In this document: positions 25,282 to 32,801 of the stretch, in pieces
Layout: every line of letters begins with the position of its first letter
How positions within the stretch are numbered: the first letter of the stretch is position 1
Source of the DNA: an uncultured Bacteroidota bacterium
GTDB lineage: Bacteria; Bacteroidota; Bacteroidia; Bacteroidales; F082
NCBI GenBank assembly: GCA_913055825.1
Contig: CAJXKB010000022.1
Location: forward strand, 1 to 38,290
DNA length: 38,290 nt
Direction of reading: 5' to 3'
The notes under the pieces: generated by a model
The model's input: only the letters and a program-made list of their open reading frames with translations
Databases searched by the model: none
Told to the model about the DNA's origin: nothing
Translations under genes and position numbers: made by a program

Positions 25282-26415
25282 TTATTGTCCAAGACATTTT
25301 CGGTATACATCAATATGCTGGCGGCTGATATTTTCCCAGCTAAAGGTTGTTTTAACCATCGCTTTTGCATTTTTACCCATGGCTTTAGCCTTCGTCGGTT
25401 GCGCCAATAAATATTTTATTGCCTCATAAATATGCTTTGCCGTATTTTTATTTAGCGCAATACCCGCCTGATGTTTTTCAATAAATGATCCCAGATTGGT
25501 TTCGTAGCTTACCACGCAGGGGACTCCTTGCATGGCTGCTTCCAAAACAGCTCCCGGCATTCCTTCGTTTCGTGACGGGTGAACGAAAGCATCAAAATGA
25601 GCAATGGTTTCAATTTTGTCTTCACCATATTTTGGACCTTTAAAAATAACGGTATTCTCAAGCCCTTTGAGTTTGACCATCTCCTTGAGTTCCTTTTCTT
25701 CTTTTCCGCTACCAACTACCCAAAATTCGAAATTTTTCCTTTCCTCCGGTGCAAACATGGACAGTGCCTCCAGGACCTTGTCAAGCCCTTTCGTATAAAT
25801 GTCAATTCGGCCAAGAAACCCAAAAATAAACGGTGCTCCGGTATCTTTAATAAGGAGTTGGCTTTTCAGGAAAACTTGTCCGTTGGGAATGACCACCCCT
25901 TTTGCTTCCTGGTGAATGGAACGTAGTCCTTCCATTTCGCTTTCTCCCACCAGGTGAACTTTGCAGGCCCGCCGGATAATTTTCTTCTCTAAAAGTGGAA
26001 AGTACCAGCTTTTTACTTTGCGGTTGGTTTGCATGGCCACCAGGTTATAGGCGCCATGAGAGGTAATGACAAACTTCCGGTTAAGTTGATGGAGGATTTT
26101 GCTGATGCTGATAAATTCAGGAATAAAGCCGCCATGCAGGTGAAAGATGGCATCTGCAGCACTCTCCTTTAAAGCAGTTTTTAGTTTTTTGGAAAGACGG
26201 GTGCCGTATCCATAATCCATGAACAGTTTAAGGGTGTAATGGTGTTCGTAATCAGCCGGACCGGAAGGCGTTTTGGTGATGCCCCACACTTCAACATGAT
26301 GCCCTTGCATCGATTGGGTATTGGCCAGATAAAAAGCGACTTTATTCACCCCGTTCATGCGGTTGGGATTCCCTTTTCCCAGCACCACATGGATGATGTT
26401 TAAATGTTTTTCCAT
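25282..26415 (-). CDS. Glycosyltransferase family 4 protein
   Basis: This 377-residue GT-B protein starts at the ATG at 26415 (MEKHLNIIHVVLGKG). The frame is open 81 codons further upstream, but that part lies inside the flippase gene and does not look like protein. The start chosen overlaps the flippase stop by 16 bases, normal for coupled genes. The N-terminal half has GNPNRMNGVNKVAFYLA, typical of GT4 acceptor-binding loops. The C-terminal half has GFLGRIDIYTKGLD (about residue 205) and HPSRNEGMPGAVLEAAMQGVPCV (about 290-312), the E(x7)E donor site. It should add one sugar to the lipid-linked repeat unit on the cytoplasmic side. It is the last gene of the receiver-Wza-Wzc-Wzx unit. Confidence 0.87.
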   Translation of the reverse strand: MEKHLNIIHVVLGKGNPNRMNGVNKVAFYLANTQSMQGHHVEVWGITKTPSGPADYEHHYTLKLFMDYGYGTRLSKKLKTALKESAADAIFHLHGGFIPEFISISKILHQLNRKFVITSHGAYNLVAMQTNRKVKSWYFPLLEKKIIRRACKVHLVGESEMEGLRSIHQEAKGVVIPNGQVFLKSQLLIKDTGAPFIFGFLGRIDIYTKGLDKVLEALSMFAPEERKNFEFWVVGSGKEEKELKEMVKLKGLENTVIFKGPKYGEDKIETIAHFDAFVHPSRNEGMPGAVLEAAMQGVPCVVSYETNLGSFIEKHQAGIALNKNTAKHIYEAIKYLLAQPTKAKAMGKNAKAMVKTTFSWENISRQHIDVYRKCLGQ

Positions 26416-27626
26416 TTTTTTGAGAGATTTAAAAGGTACCATACAATGGCAATAATTTGGGTTAGAAAAAGTCCGGCAATGGCTCCCGGAATCCCAAAAT
26501 ATCGAACCATGGGAAAGGCCAGTGCTACGCTGGTGAGAGAGGTGAGGACATAGGCAAAAAAGATAAGTCGGGTTTGCTCGAGGGTGCGTAAACTGATTTG
26601 GGTGATGGAGCTGATGAAGACAAAGAGTTGTAATAATGCAAAGAGAATAAGCACCCAATAATAGTTTTCATAGGCCTGTCCATACAGTTTGCTGATAAGA
26701 AATTCCGAGCCGGCAGCCACTAACCCCACCCCGGCCAGAATTAAAGCACCCCCTTTTTTTAAAAGGTCGAACATGTATTTTTTAAATGCGTTTTTCCCTT
26801 CCATACTGAGAATCTTCGCCGCTGAAAAAGGAACACGATTTTCCATTGCCAGAAATATAACGCTAAACACGCCCATTGTGCTTTGCCCCATGCGTATGAT
26901 GCCCATGCCCGATGGGCCAATAATGGAGCCGACGGCAATTAAAAAGAAATTTCCTGAAAACCATTGTAAAGTGCTGGTAAGTATTAACCATCCTGAAAAC
27001 TTTGAAACTTCCTGTAGAAATGTTTTTCCGGTTTTTTTCAGGTGAATTCTTGATCGGAGCGCAATCAATCCAATGAAAACCCCGGACCAAATGGCCAGCA
27101 CTTGTAAATAAAGAAGATGAGAAAGAGTTGGATGAGAAAATAAAATAATAAATAGAAGGGGAATGTAGACAAAAAAATCAGCAAGAAATGCCGCCACATA
27201 CTTTTGCAGGTTGATCATGCTTCGGCGGTTGAAAAGGTGCAAGGTCAGGGCAAAAACAATCAGAAACATTTGCAAACTATATGCCGAGATGCTCCATTTG
27301 CTGCTTACCACCTCTGCATAATGGGTGAAAATGAAAGCTCCGATGGCTAGCAAAAAAGCTGCAAACAGGTTGTAAATAAAAAATTTATTCCAGTAATCCT
27401 TGCCCGCATTTTTGGGCCATAGTGTCATTAATGGACTCAGTACAGCAGATTGATGCAGGTTCATCGAAAAGATTTGGACAATCCACAACATGCTGTAAAT
27501 ACCGAAAATTTCTAATCCGTAATGTCGGGTCAAAAGAATAACCAACAAGAAATTGCTGCCAGAGGCGATACTCTGAATGCCGGTAATCAGAACTTTGTTT
27601 CGGTATATGGCAAGTTTTTCCTTCAA
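26400..27626 (-). CDS. Wzx-type polysaccharide repeat-unit flippase (MOP superfamily)
   Basis: The 408-residue membrane protein has about 12 hydrophobic helices and an N-terminus KVLITGIQSIASGSNFLLVILLTRHYGLEIFGIYSM, the usual start of the polysaccharide-specific transporter (PST) branch of the MOP superfamily: an early helix, then R-x-x-G-x-x-x-F-G. These proteins flip undecaprenyl-diphosphate-linked repeat units from the cytoplasmic to the periplasmic side of the inner membrane, where a Wzy-type enzyme joins them. It starts four bases after the Wzc-like gene ends and overlaps the glycosyltransferase start, so it is part of one operon. Confidence 0.85.
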   Translation of the reverse strand: MKEKLAIYRNKVLITGIQSIASGSNFLLVILLTRHYGLEIFGIYSMLWIVQIFSMNLHQSAVLSPLMTLWPKNAGKDYWNKFFIYNLFAAFLLAIGAFIFTHYAEVVSSKWSISAYSLQMFLIVFALTLHLFNRRSMINLQKYVAAFLADFFVYIPLLFIILFSHPTLSHLLYLQVLAIWSGVFIGLIALRSRIHLKKTGKTFLQEVSKFSGWLILTSTLQWFSGNFFLIAVGSIIGPSGMGIIRMGQSTMGVFSVIFLAMENRVPFSAAKILSMEGKNAFKKYMFDLLKKGGALILAGVGLVAAGSEFLISKLYGQAYENYYWVLILFALLQLFVFISSITQISLRTLEQTRLIFFAYVLTSLTSVALAFPMVRYFGIPGAIAGLFLTQIIAIVWYLLNLSKKWKNI

Positions 27627-27630
27627 ATGA

Positions 27631-29994
27631 TTAGAAATAATATTCGAGGGCTTTTTTTACTTTTATTTTCAGGCCCTTTTCTTTTTCCATATAGTGGTAC
27701 TTCGAGCTAATAAATCTTCCCGAGAAATTGGTAGTGGGTAGAATGTTGTTCAATACAATGTGAATGTTGTCTACCTTGTACTCTTCTTTAAGCATATCGG
27801 GATATTGAATGTACAACCTGGGCGTGAAACCTGAACGCATCAGGTACAGACTGCGGTCGGCCAATTTCATTAAAATGATGGCATCTACCGTGATGATACT
27901 GGCGGGACTATCAATGATAATTGTGTCGTACCGTTTACGCAACATATCAAGCTTTTCTTTCAACCGGATATGCCCGTAAATTTCTGACGGATTTTGTAAA
28001 CGCTTTCCTGCCGGCATGATGTGCAAATCACTGTTTGGATCCCTGTAAAGGGCATCTTCCAAATCGCAATCCTCAATGATAAAGTCGGAGATGCCTCTAT
28101 ATCCTTCACTTTTCTGACCGGATTCGGCGTTTGTCTGCCGGTTAACCGGAATCAACGAGCTAAACGACCGGTGTAAGGAGGGTTTGTGCAGGTTAAAATC
28201 AATCAGGAGCGTTGCCAGACCTTTTTTTGCATAGCTTAATGCCAATTGACTGGCGACAAATGTTTTGCCTTCCTGCCTAATGGAGGAGGAAACACAAACC
28301 ACATTGTGGGTGCCAAGTACCTGCTTGACCATTAATTCGTTGAGGAAATCAGCATATTGATCGCTGTAGGCCACTTTTGTGGTAAACCGGTTGGGGCGTT
28401 TTAACACTGCAGCCACCGGTGTTGAGCTGCTCTTTTCCAATTGGCTTCTATCGTTCACCTTTGCCCAAAAATAGCTTTGCAGGTAAAGGAGTATGATTCC
28501 AAAAACAATGCCCAGCAAACCGGTTACAAAATAGATCAGTACCTTATTGGGAGAGACCGGATTTGGGTTGACTTCGCCCTCTTCGAGAATACGGTGAAAA
28601 GCCATGTTTACATTAGACTGGATGGTCGCCTCTATTTGCTTTTTCTTCAAAAAGGAGTAGTTATCCTGATTGATGAGAAATTGCCGGTTCAGAATGGTGT
28701 ATTGTTTTTCACGTTCGGGCAATTTGTTGAACATGGTTAAGCTTATCCGGTAAATTCTTTCCAGCCGATTTTTTGCCTGATTAATATCTGTCCTTGTGGA
28801 GTGAATGCTTTTTTTAATGTAATCTACAATGTCGGCAATATTTTGGTCAACTACTTTTACATGATCGTCATCAGGAGTATAGATGGTTAAAAGTTTTTCT
28901 TTTTCTGCCTGAAAAGCTTTTAGTTTTTTAACCAATTCGGTGTAAAGCAAATCGCCGAAGGAAACTTTGGGTACATAATCCAAAAAATCACTCCCTTTCT
29001 CATTGATGTATTTGTCAAGGGTGTCCAGCGAAGCCGATTCAATTTTTAAATTGTTAAGCTGCACCCTTAGCTTTGATATTTCACGCAAACCGGTTTCGGT
29101 TTCCTGCAGGGTATTTACTACTTTGTACTTGCGTCTGAATTCATAGAGTGCTTGTTCCGATTTTTGAAGCGCTTCTCCGGAAATTTTTAACTGGCTGTTG
29201 ATAAAATTAACCGTTTCTTTTGAAATGCCCGATTTGTGATTGATGTAATCTTCGATATATGTTTGTCCCAGGGTATTAATAAATCGTTTTGCACGCAGTG
29301 GCACTTCATCTTTATAAACCACCAGAATGACCGGTACATGTTCGGTTACCTCTTTGGCTGTCAGATTTTTTTGAATGGTCGATATAAGATGGCGAGTGGA
29401 GTTGATTTTGAAAATGTAATGGTCAAATAAAACCTTATCAGGTTTATTAAAGTTTTCTCCGTTGGGTTTAATTTGGAACTTCATGCCGTACAAGCTTATC
29501 CAGCTGTTAAACAGGTAAGGCTTTGGTTTGGCTTTCGGCTGAAAAGGGTCGTACAATAAAAAGCTTGTCCGGTTGATGATTTTAATATGAATGGGCAGGT
29601 CATAAATTTTAGCAGGGGTATTTTTTACTTCAACGGTAAAGGGTGTTTCGTGATACATATCCGAAGTTCTGACTTTCCCTACGCGGTAGTAGCTGATGCC
29701 GAAATCGAGTTTGTCGAGTGCTTCCTGAATAATACGCTGGCTTTGAATGGTAATTACCTCGGCCTGGATATCCTGATCGGTGCTGAAAACATCAAAACTT
29801 TTGAAAAGGTTAGTAGCCGAAATGCCGTAGGTCGATTTGGCCAGTTTGATTTTGATGGTGGATTGGTAAAGTGGATTTTGGTAGGAAATGTATTTATAGG
29901 CCAAAAAGAGTGAAATCAACAATACAAGAACCACGAAAGGAGTGCCTTTCAGGATCTTAATGATTAACCGTTTTATTTGTTGTTGATCGTTCAC
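27631..29994 (-). CDS. Wzc-like polysaccharide co-polymerase with BY-kinase-type domain
   Basis: The 787-residue inner-membrane protein has helices near residues 15-33 and 495-520 that bracket a periplasmic Wzz domain with coiled-coil stretches. The cytoplasmic part (about 540-787) is a bacterial tyrosine-kinase-like ATPase: Walker A SIRQEGKTFVA with Lys577, A' motif LLIDFNLHKP with Asp599, and Walker B TIIIDSPA. The A' motif usually reads D-x-D-x-R; here the second Asp is Asn601 and the Arg is His, so the kinase activity may be reduced. Tyrosines cluster at the C-terminus (KYHYM and EYYF), the normal site of autophosphorylation, but the cluster is short. It should set chain length and link polymerisation to export by the Wza-like lipoprotein, whose gene lies three bases upstream. 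Confidence 0.88.
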   Translation of the reverse strand: MNDQQQIKRLIIKILKGTPFVVLVLLISLFLAYKYISYQNPLYQSTIKIKLAKSTYGISATNLFKSFDVFSTDQDIQAEVITIQSQRIIQEALDKLDFGISYYRVGKVRTSDMYHETPFTVEVKNTPAKIYDLPIHIKIINRTSFLLYDPFQPKAKPKPYLFNSWISLYGMKFQIKPNGENFNKPDKVLFDHYIFKINSTRHLISTIQKNLTAKEVTEHVPVILVVYKDEVPLRAKRFINTLGQTYIEDYINHKSGISKETVNFINSQLKISGEALQKSEQALYEFRRKYKVVNTLQETETGLREISKLRVQLNNLKIESASLDTLDKYINEKGSDFLDYVPKVSFGDLLYTELVKKLKAFQAEKEKLLTIYTPDDDHVKVVDQNIADIVDYIKKSIHSTRTDINQAKNRLERIYRISLTMFNKLPEREKQYTILNRQFLINQDNYSFLKKKQIEATIQSNVNMAFHRILEEGEVNPNPVSPNKVLIYFVTGLLGIVFGIILLYLQSYFWAKVNDRSQLEKSSSTPVAAVLKRPNRFTTKVAYSDQYADFLNELMVKQVLGTHNVVCVSSSIRQEGKTFVASQLALSYAKKGLATLLIDFNLHKPSLHRSFSSLIPVNRQTNAESGQKSEGYRGISDFIIEDCDLEDALYRDPNSDLHIMPAGKRLQNPSEIYGHIRLKEKLDMLRKRYDTIIIDSPASIITVDAIILMKLADRSLYLMRSGFTPRLYIQYPDMLKEEYKVDNIHIVLNNILPTTNFSGRFISSKYHYMEKEKGLKIKVKKALEYYF

Positions 29995-29997
29995 GGT

Positions 29998-30759
29998 TTA
30001 AGGTGTTTTTTTAAGGAATGAAAGGACTAAGATAATCGAGGAGATGACCGTTGATATTGGGATAATTACCGAGACTCGTTTGTCAGTTACTTTCGCTTTT
30101 TTTGCCGGAACATATACGATGTCCCCATTTTTTAGCAAAATATGTTCTTGTTCATAAGGGGTCATTTGCGTCAAATCAAGGTTGTAGAGCTTTACGGTAT
30201 CTGCTACACGGCGGGTAATTTTAACATTTCTTTTATCGGAATAGAAATTAAAACCACCGGCTTGGGCTATGATACTCAAAAGGTTGTTTTGTTGCTTTTC
30301 GAGAATGAAATTTCCGGGGTGCAATACGTCACCCAGCACGGTTACTTCGCGGTTCAAAACGTTCATCTCAATGACGGGATTTACCAGATACTTCCCATAG
30401 GCTTTTTGTAAATAGGCTTTGGCTTCAGACAGGGTGTAGCCGGCAAGTTTAACAGCACCCAATTTGGGTAAGGTGGCATACCCTTCCTTGTCAATTATCA
30501 CCCACCTGCCATACACCGTATTGGCATCGTAGATACTGTAAACGGAACCCACCGAAAGTTCATCGTGATTCCAGACACTTAAATTTATTTTATCATCAGG
30601 TTTTAAAACGTACTCATAATGCAGGTCAATTAGCGAATCCTGAATGGTTTTTGAATCGGTGGTGGCATAACCCTGCTCGAATAAATTTCCGACCTTACAG
30701 CTGTTTAGCACCATGAAGGTGCTAAACAAGAGAATTGATATGACAAGGTTTTTATTCAT
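29998..30759 (-). CDS. Wza-like polysaccharide export lipoprotein
   Basis: The 253-residue protein starts with a lipoprotein signal; the lipobox ends at Cys21 (VLNSCK). Residues about 48-140 match the Poly_export domain (YVLKPDDKINLSVWNHDELS, then VIDKEGYATLPKLGAVKLAGYTLSEA), followed by an SLBB-type domain (VTVLGDVLHPGNFIL, then AGGFNFYSDKRNVKI). A C-terminal hydrophobic helix (about 229-248, IIPISTVISSIILVLSFL) would cross or line the outer membrane. Members form the outer-membrane channel for capsule or exopolysaccharide. It lies 16 bases after the receiver gene and three before the Wzc-like gene, so it is clearly in the same operon and they should act as a pair. Confidence 0.9.
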   Translation of the reverse strand: MNKNLVISILLFSTFMVLNSCKVGNLFEQGYATTDSKTIQDSLIDLHYEYVLKPDDKINLSVWNHDELSVGSVYSIYDANTVYGRWVIIDKEGYATLPKLGAVKLAGYTLSEAKAYLQKAYGKYLVNPVIEMNVLNREVTVLGDVLHPGNFILEKQQNNLLSIIAQAGGFNFYSDKRNVKITRRVADTVKLYNLDLTQMTPYEQEHILLKNGDIVYVPAKKAKVTDKRVSVIIPISTVISSIILVLSFLKKTP

Positions 30760-30775
30760 TCATCATTATTTTAAC

Positions 30776-31225
30776 CTAAACATGGGTCATGAGGGGTGAT
30801 TTGTAATGCACTTTCCTTGTTAACAGCTTGCTAAAATACGACATTTTCTTTGGTTTTTCCAATGCCATAATTTTTTTAATGGTGTTGGTTAGTTTGATAA
30901 AGGCATCATCATTTTTTATGATGTAATCGAATGCACCATATTTGAGGGTTTGAACGGCCATTTCAACATCCTTTTGGCCCGATAACATAATGACAAAAAT
31001 GTCGGGGTCAAAACTTTTAATTTCCTTTAGTGCATCAAATCCCGAAACTTCCGGCATAACCATGTCCAGAATGACGATTTTTGGCATTTGGTAAAGGTTA
31101 TTCAATAGGGACTGTCCGTTGGTGAATATTTTATTGTTGTTAAAATGATTCACCGAAAGGGAGGTGGCAATAACATCTGCAAAGAAGAAGTCATCATCTA
31201 CGATAAAAATTAGTGGCGTGTCCAT
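30776..31225 (-). CDS. Single-domain response regulator
   Basis: The 149-residue protein has a receiver domain at residues 5-120: Asp10-Asp12, phospho-acceptor Asp54 (IVILDMVMP), Ser82 and Lys104. Lys104 is followed by Asn instead of Pro, as in the two related receivers of this locus. A short basic tail (KKMSYFSKLLTRKVHYKSP) follows; there is no DNA-binding or enzyme domain. It is the first gene of the Wza-Wzc-Wzx operon and is transcribed away from the NtrC-type regulator gene. It may relay a signal to the export machine or act as a phosphate sink for the local kinases. Confidence 0.85.
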   Translation of the reverse strand: MDTPLIFIVDDDFFFADVIATSLSVNHFNNNKIFTNGQSLLNNLYQMPKIVILDMVMPEVSGFDALKEIKSFDPDIFVIMLSGQKDVEMAVQTLKYGAFDYIIKNDDAFIKLTNTIKKIMALEKPKKMSYFSKLLTRKVHYKSPLMTHV

Positions 31226-31456
31226 TTTATTAAGGTTTTAGTGATTAATACTCATTTTTCATTTCGATTTTAATAAATCCGAAATTGTGCCAGAAAGAAG
31301 GAGTTTGTTAAAACAATTGAATTACAGAATGATAGAAAATGGTCTGCCGGAAATGGTACTTTCAAAAAAAGACGTTTGTTGCAAATTGACACGGTTTGCT
31401 AATTTTATGTACCTTTGTCAAAAATCAAGGTAGATTGAAATTTAAATCCATCGATT
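31226..31456. other. Divergent regulatory region between the receiver gene and the NtrC-type gene
   Basis: This 231-base region serves both the Wza operon (minus) and the regulator (plus). The plus strand has a good -33/-7 promoter at 31386-31417. On the minus strand CTGGCACAATTTCGGAT (31277-31293) has a perfect sigma-54-like -24 part, but its -12 part has GA where GC is needed. Confidence 0.45.
31386..31417 (+). promoter_or_regulatory. Bacteroidota -33/-7 promoter of the NtrC-type regulator
   Basis: TTG at 31386-31388 and TACCTTTG at 31410-31417, 21 bases apart, match the Bacteroidota consensus TTG...TAnnTTTG. Transcription would start near 31424, about 33 bases before the GTG start at 31457. 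Confidence 0.6.
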
Positions 31457-32791
31457 GTGAAAATATTTGTGGTTGAAGACGATAAGTGGTATGCCGATGT
31501 GTTGGCCTATTCGTTGAAGCTAAATCCTGATTATGAGGTGCATGTGTTTACCTCAGGAAAGGAGTTGCTTCACAACATGCATCAACGCCCCGATGTGATT
31601 ACCCTTGATTACCGATTGCCCGATATCAGTGGCGAAACCATCATGAAAGAGCTTAAGCAGAAGTACCCCCATATTCCCATTGTGATTGTTTCGGGTCAGG
31701 ATGATATCGCTATTGCTATCGAATTGTTAAAAGCGGGGGCTTACGATTATATTGTCAAAAACGAAGAGACCAAAGGACGCATTTGGGCGGTCATGAAAAA
31801 TATTGATGAACACCTTCGATTGGTTCGTGAAAATGATGAGTTGCGCTCGAATTTGGACCTGGAAAGCAAGTTCTCTTCTAAAATAAAAGGGAATAGCCCT
31901 GCTATAAAAAAAGTGTTCAGCTTAATGGAAAAGGCTGGTAAATCAGATATTACGGTTTCAATTTATGGTGAGACCGGAACCGGTAAAGAGCTGGTAGCCA
32001 GGGCAATTCATCAAAATTCGGCTCGAAAAAACAAGCCTTTTGTAGCGGTTAACGTGGGAGCTATCCCTTCCGAGTTGATTGAAAGTGAACTTTTTGGACA
32101 CGAAAAAGGCAGCTTTACCGGGGCTCATCAACGCAGGATTGGAAAGTTTGAAGAGGCCCAGCAGGGAACCTTGTTTTTGGATGAAATAGGAGAGATGGAT
32201 TTGAATATGCAGGTTAAAATTTTGCGATGCCTGCAGGAAAAGGAAATTGTCAGGGTGGGTGGAAACAAACCCATTAAAATTGATATCCGTGTGATTACTG
32301 CCACCAATCGACTGCTGTCGCAAGAGGTGAAAGCTGGTAAATTCAGAAAAGACTTGTATTATCGATTGATGGGGCTCCCCATTGAGTTGCCTCCGTTGAA
32401 AGACCGTGGCAATGATATTCTTATTTTGGCAAAATATTTTATCAACCGGTTTGCCCGGGAGCAGGGACTTGAAAAAAAAATCCTTTCAGCTTCCGCACGC
32501 AAAAAATTGATGAGTTATCCCTATCCGGGTAATGTTCGCGAATTAAAAGCGGTGGTTGAGCGAGCCTTGGTAATGACCGAAGGGACGAAGATTGAAGCGG
32601 AGGATATTGTTTTCGATGAATTTGATGTAATGGACGACCTCTTAAAACAAGAGATGAGTCTGGATGATTACATGGTAAAAATTATTCAGTTTTTTCTTGA
32701 AAAATATGACCATAGCCCCACCAAGGTGGCGCGTAAGCTCAATGTGAGTAAATCGACCATTTACAGGATGAAAAAGAAGTATAAATTTTAA
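31457..32791 (+). CDS. NtrC-family sigma-54-dependent response regulator
   Basis: The 444-residue protein has three parts. Receiver (1-120): Glu7-Asp8-Asp9, phospho-acceptor Asp51, Ser79, Lys101 followed by Asn. AAA+ domain (about 143-375): Walker A GETGTGKE at 171-178, GSFTGA at 218-223 (the loop that contacts sigma-54, usually GAFTGA), Walker B with Asp242-Glu243, and the arginine-finger region DLYYRL. A Fis-type helix-turn-helix lies at the C-terminus (TKVARKLNVSKSTIYRMKKKY). It should activate sigma-54 promoters after phosphorylation. Translation starts at GTG; the first residues KIFVVEDD fit the receiver exactly. A hybrid kinase gene follows almost directly. Its likely targets are the neighbouring polysaccharide units, but this is inference. 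Confidence 0.93.
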   Translation: MKIFVVEDDKWYADVLAYSLKLNPDYEVHVFTSGKELLHNMHQRPDVITLDYRLPDISGETIMKELKQKYPHIPIVIVSGQDDIAIAIELLKAGAYDYIVKNEETKGRIWAVMKNIDEHLRLVRENDELRSNLDLESKFSSKIKGNSPAIKKVFSLMEKAGKSDITVSIYGETGTGKELVARAIHQNSARKNKPFVAVNVGAIPSELIESELFGHEKGSFTGAHQRRIGKFEEAQQGTLFLDEIGEMDLNMQVKILRCLQEKEIVRVGGNKPIKIDIRVITATNRLLSQEVKAGKFRKDLYYRLMGLPIELPPLKDRGNDILILAKYFINRFAREQGLEKKILSASARKKLMSYPYPGNVRELKAVVERALVMTEGTKIEAEDIVFDEFDVMDDLLKQEMSLDDYMVKIIQFFLEKYDHSPTKVARKLNVSKSTIYRMKKKYKF

Positions 32792-32801
32792 TAGTGTGTC
32801 A

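Noticed and set aside
26416-26658. 81-codon N-terminal extension of the glycosyltransferase frame
   Set aside because: It lies fully inside the flippase gene in another frame and has an atypical composition (many Cys, His). MEKHLNIIHVVLGKG at 26415 is a normal GT4 start.
31386-31402. TTGACACGGTTTGCT as a sigma-54 promoter of the NtrC-type gene
   Set aside because: The -24-like and -12-like parts are two bases too close and GG is GA. The same region has a better fit to the -33/-7 promoter.
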